DNA of 31,946 nucleotides from Scleroderma bovista (lineage: Eukaryota > Basidiomycota > Agaricomycetes > Boletales > Sclerodermataceae), in contig JAYMGJ010000009.1 in assembly GCA_037178675.1 (NCBI GenBank), forward strand, positions 1-31,946. The letters are read 5' to 3'. The notes beneath the pieces are model-generated. The model searched no databases. It was not told the origin of the DNA and worked only from the letters and a program-made list of their open reading frames with translations. Below, piece after piece: positions 10,530-20,230 of this stretch (its first letter is position 1; each line of letters opens with the position of its first letter). A program made the translations under genes and the position numbers.

Positions 10530-12626
10530 TGTGAGTCAAAGTGTGGATTTGGGTCAGAGTAATAACCCAAACACAACACCAACAAAGGACTACGAAAATG
10601 TGCAAGTGGTGGTTTACCTCTGCGGTGTCCAGAGAGGATATGCTGAGGAGGGGGGAAGGGGATCTACACCAACAGGGTGATGCAGACGGTGATGCAGGAT
10701 ACTCCTGGGGTACAGGAGTAATAGAAGACAAAGGGGATAGGGGTCTGGACTCTTCCTAAAGCCTAGGAAGTGTCAAAGCGGGGATTGGGTAGACTGAGAC
10801 TGAAACAGCGATACTACACCTAGAGATTGGTGCAGCAAAGGGGCAGGGATGCCTCTGACGTCCAGAGGCGAGGAAGATTGACTGGTATGAAGCCTAGACT
10901 CCACTTGAGCCTAGTATAAAGAATAGATCTTGAATAACTTGGATAAACTTGACAATATTGAGCCTTTAGACCTTCACTGAAGCCTACAAGGACTCAAAGA
11001 CTGAAGGGATACTGATTGAGAGAGTCTGAGAGGGGGATAATTTTGTGCAATTGGGTCTTTTCACTGGGCTGAGCCCAGGGGTTTAAATACATGGGGGGGC
11101 ACAGCATTAAAGTACAAAAAGAGAAGGGAGTAAGCAGAATTTGTCAAGGATTGGTAAGGGATTGGTAAGAGCTTTGTAAGGGGTTTGTAAGCGATCAGTA
11201 AGCAAGGGATAAGCAGGAATGAGTAATCATAGGAAGCATGAATAAGCTGCTGAGTAAAGGAATGAGTAAGCTGCATGACAAGATTGATTGGTAAGGGAGT
11301 GAGTCATCAGCTGAGTAATATACCAAAAATGCGAAAGGGATAGAGTAATACTGATGACAAGAGAGCATCAGTAAGCAAGGGATGAGTCACTGCACAGCAG
11401 AAGGAGTCATTGATGCACAGCCTAAGAAGTTTGATGGGGGGCTGTGTACCATCAGGAATTTGATAGGACAACAATGGGGAAGATCTGAGATTAATAGGGG
11501 GATTGATCCGAGACAAAACAGCCACAAGAAGGGTACCAGGGGTCCAGAGGTCTTTTGGGGGGTCAGCATACACTAAGGTATAGTGCATGTGTTCTAGCGC
11601 CGCTGAAGCGCAACCATGGGCTCCCTTGATGAGCTCTCTTCTGGGAAAGAACGAGAGAGGGTTCTTCTTCCTAATAGCACTATAAAGTGGGGGAATAACT
11701 GTCATGGTGCTGGGGGACATCGTCTGAAAGTAGGGAAGCAGATAGAGTATTGAATTCGACGCATCCAGGGAAGCGAGACGAACGACAGAGGAAGATGGTC
11801 ATGGCAAGTATCTGGGAGGAAGGGACCATAGGCTGAGGGCTCAGGGGACACAGAGATGACCAGAGAAGACTTCTCAAGCTTGACAATAGACCTAAGATGA
11901 CCAAAGTACGTCCTTGATGCAGGACTGATGAGGAGAACGCGCTGACCAAGAACAAGAGGGACTGAGGGAGCAGGCTGGGAAGATATGTGCCAGGCAGTGC
12001 ACGGGAACTCTGGGAGAGGCTGTCCTAAGAGCAGGACATAGTGGAGATCTGCAGCAATAGCAGAGAAATGATCCAGAGAAAATACGGACCCCATAGTGAG
12101 CGATGAAGCGAACATCTGGAGTGCAGGGGGAATATCTCCGTGGGAAATGAACGGATTTGCGTCGGAACTTGACAGGCAGATAGACCACGCTCTAGGCTCT
12201 CTGACGGTATAGTCACATGCCTGATAGCTTCAGAAACAACGGAGCTATTCAAAATATCGGAATGCTGGCACTGGGCGCCTAAAAATGACATTTGGGCACT
12301 AAAAATCATTTCTTCTCTTTCTCCTTTGTTTCTCCATCAATTCTTTGGCTTCTTTGATCGTTCTGGTATGGGAGTTGGACTGCAGATGTGTGCATTCCTT
12401 TCTCATACCACAATTGACATTATTCCTTCAGTTTCTTCTGCTTCTTGGCGGTCCTCGTGTGATAGATGACTGTCTGCATTGGCATTCATCTCTCGCATCA
12501 GGATAGTCATCTTGTGCGATAGATGGCTATGATGAGGGTCCGTCGTGCTTATCCTTCGCATAAGGATCATTCAATATAGGCGTTATCTTCCATGTTCACT
12601 GTACCAAACCTGTTTGGTGCGTGACA
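10530..12626 (-). repeat. Complete 2,097-bp LTR, minus orientation (right arm of inverted pair)
   Basis: This is the reverse complement of 6054-8150: every base i pairs with 18680-i from one terminus to the other, with no indel. By eye I found one difference (C at 8124 versus T on the matching strand at 10556). The U5 end faces the pol fragment and the TGTCACG end is at 12626, so both LTR promoters point inward at the same pol sequence. In a normal element the two LTRs are direct repeats. The outer flanks (TCCAT before 6054, GTGGG after 12626) do not match. Confidence 0.88.
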
Positions 12627-13100
12627 GTGGGCATCTGCAACAAGCTTGGTAAGATGCAAATTTTCACAGCCCAGGTGAAATGTGTAGCCTTTTTCTACTC
12701 TTTCATTGTGAGAGTCTTGGCAGGCTTCAAGTTCATGCTGTAATTGAGATGGAGGTAGTTAATTCTATAGTAAACCTACTGAATATGAACGAACAATAAA
12801 TGCATACCTTGCAGCCTGGAGGGCAATGTTCAATGTACCAGTTCTTCACCAATGGCACGTCCTGTGCATGTCGCATCCATCCTGAACGACGCTTGTATGG
12901 GTCAGGTGCCAACCAGAGCGTGATAGCTTCAGCCATCAGGTTGTTCCCCAATCAATCTCCTCCAGGAGCTTAAAGCCGTCATCATTGGGATCAAAGTAAA
13001 ATGATGGAAGATCTGGGGCATCCATACAGATATAGACATTCTTCGGATGATGGTATGGCGATAAATGGACAGACCTTTGGAAAGAGTTGGGGGTGAGCGA
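12627..13100 (-). pseudogene. PRP8: PRP8 pseudogene fragment, copy 1
   Basis: Prp8 is the central U5 snRNP protein of the spliceosome core. On the minus strand one can read YHHPKNVYICMDAPDLP and FYFDP (about 13070-12985). Next come AITLWLAPDPYKRRSGW and [16 protein letters not shown] (about 12920-12815), an intron-like stretch, then NYLHLNYSMNLKPAKT (about 12765-12720) and FHLGCENLHLTKLVADAH ending at 12627. All are in Prp8 order. Frames change several times, there are stops, and the segment between PPG and HRK present in copy 2 is deleted here. The match stops exactly at the LTR end (12626/12627). Intron-like sequence is kept (GTATGCATTTATTG donor), so this is a DNA-level duplicate and not a retrocopy. 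Confidence 0.75.
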
Positions 13101-13361
13101 GCACAAACATTGGCTGATACGATCTTGGTGGAAAGGTCTCTGATGCCGGCCAGGGTGCTGCAAAGGAGGCAGGGGACAATGTAGAGTATGTCAGCGAGGG
13201 GGCACATTCAACGGTGAGCACCATTGCTCGTTTGATGATGATGGGGTGAGGCCACAAGTAGGGGCGGCAAACAGTATGGCAAAGGGGTAGACTTCTTTGT
13301 TAGTGGAAGAATATAAGAGGGATATACTGGCACATCTCCCTCTCCATCTGGTTGATCTCCC
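13101..13361 (-). other. Unassigned spacer between the two PRP8 fragments
   Basis: Open frames here (13207-12929 and 13257-12991, minus) drift in and out of the PRP8 frame and carry no motif I can place before the YHHPKNVYI block. It may be a more decayed part of copy 1 or unrelated sequence joined during the duplication. Confidence 0.35.
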
Positions 13362-13801
13362 TCAGGTGGAGTTGTAATCGAAATGGAGGTAGTTCAAATT
13401 CTATAGAATAGATGCATAAGCATACTGAATATGGAATGACAATAAATGCATACCTTGCGATGCATCAACCACTTGAGCATCTTGTAGCCCTGCCTGCAAA
13501 CCTGCAAATCAGCCTTGACCCAATCCAAACACGTTGTTTGAAAGAATTTGGTCACCTTCAGTTGATGGAAGAGGTTCTTGTCATACCCTTCTCCAAGCGG
13601 GTCTTGAGCTTGTTCAGAATGAAGCATTTGAGAGGCTTCTGATACAAGACCCGGGCCTTGACAGGTTGGCCTGGAGGGCAATGTTCAATGTACCAGTTCT
13701 TCACCAATGGCATGTCCTATGCACGTCGCATCCATCCCGAACGACAATTGTACGGGTCAGGCGCCCACCAGAGCACAATACCTTCGGCAGTCAGCTCATT
13801 C
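13362..13801 (-). pseudogene. PRP8: PRP8 pseudogene fragment, copy 2
   Basis: Reading down from 13801 the minus strand gives [36 protein letters not shown], then a frame change, [33 protein letters not shown], an intron (GTATGCATTTATTG ... CTATAG) and [10 protein letters not shown] at about 13395-13365, followed by a stop. These are consecutive Prp8 N-terminal blocks. It overlaps copy 1 in protein coordinates, so the two are tandem partial duplicates of one genomic segment. It begins precisely at the hAT terminus (13801/13802). At least one frameshift (near 13590) is visible. Confidence 0.78.
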
Positions 13802-15325
13802 TAGTGTTGCTGTGAACTGGGTTGAATCAAACCAAAGCCAAAAATTCATTTGAGTTCGTTTTTCGAACTTAAACGAACTGAAGTCAAATGAGTTCAGCCC
13901 GCTGAACCCAACCAATGGCAACTCAGAAAGATTCGGATAAGTTTAAGGCTCCGATTGAGGTAGTTACTATGTGCTCGAAGTCTCAAAGTGAAGTCATATA
14001 TCATAGTTAGACTACTATCATGGCTGTGGGGGATGATCTGAGCTGACTGAATCCACCAGACAATCCTCCTCATGTGCGACAAGACCTATAGTGAAGTTGA
14101 GGCGGTCTCATTTGTGTGCAAACTTGAGTACTTGAAGAGCCTCCATCAACTGAGGGGAAATCCGACTCCTTCGTAGCATACAAGTCTCCTTGCTTGATGA
14201 AAAAACATGTTCACAAGGAACTGCAGTGCCTGTGCAGGAAGAACATCCATTGCAACACGAAAAAGAAGTGGGAAAACTTGTTCATTGCACTGTAAGACAA
14301 CAATCATCAAATCAGGGTCGAGATTAGTATTAGTAGTGATGAAAGTGCACACCTCCCAATACCGAACAAGATTGGTCACACGCTCGCCATGTGAAATTGT
14401 AACTGGCTCCTGCTCATAACGCTCAAGTTCGCATTGTGTGTCAATGTGATCTTGCTCGCATGCCTGCTGGCATTGTTCGTCCAGTTGTGTTGACATTGGT
14501 ACTGGTGTTGGGGTTTGACTCAGGGCTGGTGAATTGGCTGATACACCAAATGATGGCAACTCAAGAGTTGATGTGGAAGATGAGTGGTGGATGGTAATGT
14601 TGATGCTAGAAAGGCGTGAGATGGCCCGAGCTTGGGCTCTTGCAGCTTGGAAGGTACGATCATGGTCTGTTGCCATGGACACTTTGTTAGCACACCCAGC
14701 TTCCCGACTTGCTGTTCGATAGGCTGTCATCTGGGCTTGTCACTTAGCATTTTGAGTCTTGACGAAGGCAAGAAGTGGTTACCGTTTCTAGTATCCATTC
14801 CCATGTGGCACATGCATCATTGTGTTCCCAGTGCTTTGATATCCAGTCAAATTTCATGTCAGGATTCAGAGCTGATGGAAAATATGAGATTCGAGTGAAA
14901 AATGTGTTGTGTTGTGAAAATAACTTACCCATTGACAGAGCATAGATTCTGGTCTTCCGACCTTCCTTAATATATTCTTTCAGCTTTGAGAGCGCAATGT
15001 CTATGTAATGAGAAAGTTCGGGGATTGTACTTTTGAGCACTGTCCAGTTTTCAATCAAGATTTCGTACAAAGGCATTGCTGTTGACAATGTTGGGGTAAG
15101 TTCTGCAGAGAGCGACTCTTGGGCCGAGTGAGCAACTTCCAAAACTTGGTGGACATCCCGGAGAATGTTGAGTTCTTCCTTGCTCAAGAGGTTTTGCTGA
15201 AGATCAGAGTCGTCTTTTTCAAGAATGAATACTCGGATTGCCTTGATCATGAGTTAGTAACAAAATGTCTGCATGCTAAGTGATCACCAACTGGGTATAG
15301 TAGGAGCAACCACTCAATCATCAGG
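13802..15325 (-). mobile_element. hAT transposon relic, 5' truncated
   Basis: The right-hand (3') end appears to be TAGTGTTGCTGTGAACTGGG starting at 13802, directly abutting PRP8 copy 2. Inside this end are small hairpins typical of hAT subterminal regions: AGTTCG-T5-CGAACT at 13853-13869 and GTTCAG-CCCG-CTGAAC near 13891-13906. The transposase lies at 14108-15250. The opposite end is missing: 76 bp past the last recognisable codon the KDZ inverted repeat begins at 15326. The 8 bp next to the 3' end (GCTCATTC) are not repeated near 15250-15325, as expected for a truncated copy. Confidence 0.6.
14108..15250 (-). pseudogene. hAT-family transposase, N-terminus missing, frameshifted
   Basis: Minus-strand exons: 15250-14929, then after a 57-nt intron (14928-14872) from 14871 onward (ALNPDMKFDW). 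A probable 52-nt intron ends just before MTAYRTASREAG (about 14730), and another (GTGTGC..TACAG) ends before CNEQVFPLLFRVAMDVLPAQ. The C-terminal hAT dimerisation block is split by a one-base frameshift near 14218. VLPAQA is in one frame; TAVPCEHVFSSSKE and RRSRISPQLMEALQVLKF are in the next, ending with a stop at 14108-14110. The central helical part (LSKEELNILRDVHQVLEVA) is typical of fungal hAT proteins. The N-terminal zinc finger and first catalytic region are absent. The protein would mobilise hAT DNA if complete; this copy should be inactive. Confidence 0.78.
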
Positions 15326-15374
15326 CCCAGTGAAAACTGGTTATTGCCTGGTAGGATGTGGTGTGACGAGATAT
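15326..15374 (+). repeat. Left terminal inverted repeat of the KDZ element
   Basis: 49 bp, exact reverse complement of 22893-22941 by my reading. Similarity stops at 15375 (GAAATCG versus CACTTAT in the other end). Confidence 0.88.
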
Positions 15375-15586
15375 GAAATCGATGTGAAAAATATGATGAG
15401 ATCTCCTCCTGAATATGATGCCTTCCTTTTTGGGCTGTGTTGTGTGCTACGTATATCGATTGCATCGTTTTACACTACGCAGCGGACACAGTGTCTACGC
15501 ACCACACACCAGCGCACGTGTGCATGTGCACACAATCCGCATTGCGCTCTACCCCATCCCTTTCCACATCCACCAGCTCTTCGTCC

Positions 15587-18500
15587 ATGGCTTCGAGTGC
15601 AGCTCGAACGGAATACACATGTCTGTGTTGCAACTACGACTTCGGACGCCCCCATAAAGTCTCAAAAGCAACTTGGTATTGCCACATTGAAGAAGCCGAG
15701 ACCGAGGAAGAGAAGCAACACCTACAAGCTTCCAGAGAAGACCGACCGTCTGTCCATACCACCCGCGCAGCCACCATCCAAGCCATGGTCAAAAGACGGC
15801 TTGAGACAGTCGAGGACGCTCGTCACCGTGTGGGACGTCGCAAACGGGCTCGCACCCAGAACATCGTGAGTCGTTTCCATTCCGTCTACTGTGATACTAA
15901 CCTCGAGATTATGGTATCTATTGTAGGAACCCCCAGGAACGCCTGATCGTCCGCCTCAAACACCCTTAGAGGATGACCTTGAGGTGCGTCGCCCCCATCA
16001 GCTGGAGTCTTTCTGTTTGTACTGACGTCTACTGTAGGAACCACCATGCACGCCCGACCATCTGCCCCAGACGCCTCCAAGGGACTATCACGGCGAGGTA
16101 TGTTGTTTACTGACTGCTTCGCACACTGACACTGACATCCATTGTAGGAACCACCACGCATGCCCGACCATCTGCCCCAGACGCCTCCAAGGGACTTTCA
16201 TGGCGAGGTATGTCGTTTACCGACTGCTTCGCACACCGACACTGACATCCATTGTAGGAACCACCACACACGCCCGACCATCCACGCACGCCCGACCATC
16301 CACGCATGCCCGACCACGCACGCACGCCCGACCATCCACGCACGCCTGACCATCCACGCACGCCCGACCACACACGCACGCCCGACCATCTGCCCCAGAC
16401 GCCTCCAGGGGATCGTGGGGATATCCCGTGAATCAACATAGAGTATCAACGAAGGCAACATCCTATCGTTGATATTGCAGCTTTAGCAGCCACAGCCAAC
16501 CTTCCCTCCATGCGCCACACCATGGCCTTTATAATGGCCCTCAAGAATGCCTCACTCAACGATCCAGTTGCTAACCTCAGTGCAGACGCTCTCGAGCGGT
16601 TACGGAACCCTCCTGATGAAGTCATTTGCATCGACAATCCAGGCACGCGGTTCTCCATCGCAACATATCTTGCCCTCGAAAATACCTCTCAAATCGCGTA
16701 TAATCGTGTCTGTCAAGCGGCAAGGATCGCCTTTACCGGCGCTCTCGGTGGAGACAACATTTTGAGTTTTCACAACATTGAAAAACTCATCGCTTCATAT
16801 ACTGGTGTCGTCTCCATCAAACATGACATGTGTCGTAATACATGCATCGCGTATACCGGTCCATTCGCCCATCTCAATACGTGCCCAACGTGCACCACAT
16901 CTCGCTGGAAGGAGGAGATGTTTCAGGGAACGCATGGGCGGTCCAAGGTCGCCGCTCAAACATTCACAACAATCCCCATCGGTCCCCAGCTCCAAGCCCT
17001 ATACCGGAACAAAGACAGTGCGGCAGATATGGACTACCTACGTCAACGGACGGAAGAGGTTTTACAGCAGATACGGGAGACGGGTGGCATCCCTGTTGTC
17101 GATGATATCGCCATGGGGTGGGACTATCTCGGGGCTGTCCTTGACGGTGACATCAAAGCCCACGACATCATTCTCATGGTCTCCCTCGACGGAGCCCAGT
17201 TATACGACAGCAAGGAATCCGATTGTTGGATATACATATGGATCATCGTGAACTTACCCCCGGACAAACGTTATCGCAAAGTCCACGTTTGCCTGGGTGG
17301 CTTTATTCCTGGCCCCAACAAGCCCAAGAATGTTGACTCTTTCCTCTTTCCAGGCATGCACCATCTTGCTGCGCTTCAAGCCGAAGGGCTTTCCATCTGG
17401 AACGCGCGTACAGATTCCCGTTACATCTCTGACTTGTATCTTATATTTACCACCGCAGACGGACCCAGCCTCGTTTACTGGAATGGCATGGTTGGTCACA
17501 GTGGCAAGAATGGCTGTCGCATGTATTGTGGTACTATCAGCAGACGCAAAACGAACGGCAAGCATTACTACCCAGCATTACTCAGGCCTCGCGACCGTTG
17601 TCCCCGAGGCAGTGATCACCCCGACATCGATGTCTTCAGGCTCCCACTTGGCGGATGTGGTGAGTATGCTGCCCATCTCCGGACCATCGTCGCCGTGCCC
17701 AACCAAACTCAATGGGACAAAAAGAAGACTGAAACGGGTCTAACCAAGCCCCCCCTCATTCTCGCACTCTCTCCAACCCGATCCCTCGGCATGCCCTTAT
17801 GCATGACAACGGACATCATGCATCTCGTGGGCAACATCAGCGACCTCCTCATCTCACTTTGGCGTGGCACATTTGATCACGCTGTCGATGACAACCCAGC
17901 CGACTGGCCATGGGCCGTTCTATCGAATGAAGAAGTCTGGCGTGCGCATGGCAATGCAGTTGAGCGTGCCGGCCATTTCCTACCCAGCTCATATGATCGC
18001 AAGCCCCGCAACATCGCTGAGAAGATCAACACCCAGTATAAGACTTGGGAATTCCAGCTCTATATCTTCGGCCTCGCACCCATCCTCCTCTACGGCACCC
18101 TACCTCTTGTTTACTGGAGGAATTACTGCAAACTCGTGCGCAGATTCCAAATCATGTGCCAAAGCACATTGACGAAAGAAGAGCTCCTCGATGCGCATGC
18201 ACTGCTGTGCAGTTGGGAGCACGAGTTCGAGCTTGTCTACTACAAATTACGCGAATCCCGCATCCACTTCATCTGCCCATGTGTCCACCAAGTCGCCCAC
18301 CTTGTCTCAGAGGCTATCCACAAAGGGCCTCCAATCTGCTATGCCCAATGGACGATGGAGCGCACAATCGGCAACCTGGGTGAGCAAATCCGACAGCCAT
18401 CCAAACCATTCGCCAATTTATCCCGCGAGGGCGTGCGGCGGTGCCAGGTCAACTCACTACTCAGCATCATGCCAGAACTCAATGATTCAAATAATGGACT

Positions 18501-19172
18501 GCCGCATGGGTCGGTCGACCTTGGCAACGGTTACATCTTACTTCGTAAACGTTCCAAGAACGCGACCATTCCCCGTGGTGACGAAGCTGCCGCCATCTCA
18601 CAGTTTCTCGGCCCTGGACACCTGTTACCACGTATCAAGAAGTGGGCCCGACTGCGCCTACCAAATGGCCAGATCGCCCGCTCTGCTTGGAGAGAGGCGC
18701 TTCGGCCTCCAGAGCAAATTCGCATCTCACGGAATGTCAAAGTAAGTACACTTATCTTACACCTAGTCGCATCATTGACAAGGACGTGGTGTAGTTTCTC
18801 GATGAAGAAGTCACTCGATGTGGAGAAGTACAATACTTCACTAGGTTGGCCATTGCAGATGCGGACGAGAACGCCGAGTTTGCCAATGTTGCCCTCGTCC
18901 GAATGTATTCTGCGCCCGACCCCGAGCTACTTCAACGCTCCAGTCACGTCGTGTTGGCTTCGCAATTAACGGACACGATCTCAGTCATCCATGTCAAACA
19001 GATCACTGGCGTGATTGCGATGATCCCTCGGTGGATGGCTTTGCCATCAGGCGTGGAGCAAGAAATGTATTGTATGATGGAGCGTCCGGGCTATGACATA
19101 GCTAACTGGGGAGTACCTTACAGCGTGTATCGTGAAGCCGACAATGACGACATGGGCCAAGACATTGAATAG
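15587..19172 (+). CDS. KDZ-superfamily transposase, six exons
   Basis: Predicted to cut and integrate the surrounding element. Exons: 15587-15865, 15927-15983, 16038-16097, 16148-16207, 16258-18741, 18795-19172; all junctions are GT..AG and in phase, about 1,105 residues. The N-terminus has a short Cys cluster (TCLCCNYDFGRPHKVS). Exons 3 and 4 are 60-nt duplicates, and exon 5 opens with TPDHPR repeats. The core has a CxxxC...CxxC zinc site (about 16827-16896), catalytic Asp in SLDGAQLY (17188-17190), a second Asp in TTADGPSLVYWN (17458-17460) and Glu in QWTMERTIGNLGEQ (18358-18360), the RNase H-fold triad expected of KDZ. The last exon holds the usual C-terminal beta-rich block, ending at TAG. 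Oddity: TGA at 16429-16431 is in frame in exon 5. It could be a nonsense mutation (CGA to TGA), or it may lie in a 66-nt intron, 16415-16480, whose removal also keeps the frame but whose donor (GTGGGG) is weak. Confidence 0.82.
16038..16267 (+). repeat. 110-bp tandem duplication of a whole exon plus intron inside the transposase gene
   Basis: Unit = 60-nt exon (starts GAACCACCA, ends GGCGAG) plus 50-nt intron (GTATGT ... TTGTAG). Copies start at 16038, 16148 and, for its first bases, 16258. Both intron copies are nearly identical and both keep splice signals, so each copy adds exactly 20 in-frame residues (EPP-TPDHLPQTPPRD-HGE). Confidence 0.88.
16262..16392 (+). repeat. 18-bp coding minisatellite (CACGCACGCCCGACCATC-like)
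   Basis: About seven imperfect units in exon 5 encode repeats of TPDHPR, apparently expanded from the CGCCCGACCATC core of the neighbouring duplicated exon. The length is a multiple of three, so the frame is kept. Confidence 0.75.
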
Positions 19173-19276
19173 TTGTACAGTACATACAATATCTAATGGA
19201 CAATTGACAACACTTTGTTTGAAAGCATGATAACAAAGACTGAGCACCAAGAATAATTACAATGCGACAAGAGGTA

Positions 19277-20151
19277 TCAGAGTAGTCTACGATGTTTGTT
19301 CTCCCGCTCCTGCTCCTCGTCACGCGCTGCAATGCCCGCCTTCCTTTGAGTGATTTCGAACGGGAGAATTGAAGGATCGAATGATCGAATGTAATACTTC
19401 AACGAGTTGGGGGGTCCATCTCCCTCTCGTGCCGGATCACTGGTGCGTCTGATGAGCACACGGCAGGGGAGTGGGGCTATAGTAGAAGACACCCTGGTAG
19501 TAGAGAAGTCAAATATACTTTGATTAATGAATGAATGACTTACAATGGATAGACGCGATCAGCTGCATCTGACTCGATGCTAACGTCGGGCCCTGGCTTG
19601 ACGTTGCCTTGTGTGGAGTCCTCTTCCTTGAAAATGCGACACGATGGGGATACAGTACCCAACGCGCTGGTGGAGTTGTGAGATATACTGAGTTTTGAGG
19701 GAAAGGACTTACGAGGAATCAGCGCGATCTTCAGACTTGATGCTGAGGGAATAAGAGTCTTCTTCCACCTTGGGAACCGTGCAAGCCTCCGATGACTCCA
19801 GCTTGATTGGGAGGTCTTCTCGCACAAAATCGGAGTCTTGGCTGTATTCTAGGGTGATGTTTTCGAGTAGGATGGGTTGTGCATATGGTTCCCTGACCCG
19901 AGGACGATTATACTTGTGTAATTCAGGGTGTTTGATGCGCAAGACGACCCTCTAATATCTTTGATGAGACTAGTAAACTCAATTACAAGTTGGATGAAGG
20001 TTACCTTTTTTCCCGGTGAAGGGATATCAAGAGAGAACGTGTACACGTCCCAATCAGAGACAAGGGCTTCGATGTCGACGAAGACATCATTCTGGACCAT
20101 AGTAATGGTCGGCGTGGGAGCAAAGAGTAAATGAGTCGGCGGCGATGACAT
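19277..20151 (-). CDS. Unknown 241-residue protein, second gene of the KDZ element
   Basis: Four exons on the minus strand, 20151-20005, 19951-19713, 19666-19544 and 19493-19277, joined by 46-53-nt GT..AG introns with matching phases, form one open frame from ATG to stop. The N-terminal part (MSSPPTHLLFAPTPTITM, then DVFVDIEALVSDWDVY and RVVLRIKHPELHKY) looks beta-rich. The middle is acidic (LEYSQDSDFVREDLPI, KVEEDSYSLSIKSED). The C-terminal part (PLPCRVLIRRTSDP, YYIRSFDPSILPFEIT) is followed by a charged tail. No domain recognised. It is convergent with the transposase (stops 104 bp apart) and divergent from the third gene, with 79 bp between start codons. That layout suggests an element-encoded accessory protein; the role is not known. 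Confidence 0.7.
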
Positions 20152-20230
20152 GTTTGTTTGTTATGTTATGACAGGGTAGTGGGCGTGTTTTTAATTAAGA
20201 GTCGAGACTAATGGTGAGGTAATCAAAGGG
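20152..20230. promoter_or_regulatory. Short bidirectional promoter between the two accessory genes
   Basis: Only 79 bp separate the ATG at 20151 (minus) from the ATG at 20231 (plus). It is AT-rich with a TTTTTAATTAAGA stretch near 20190. Both genes would have to start transcription within or very near it, unless the plus gene starts further right (ATG at 20283). Confidence 0.5.
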
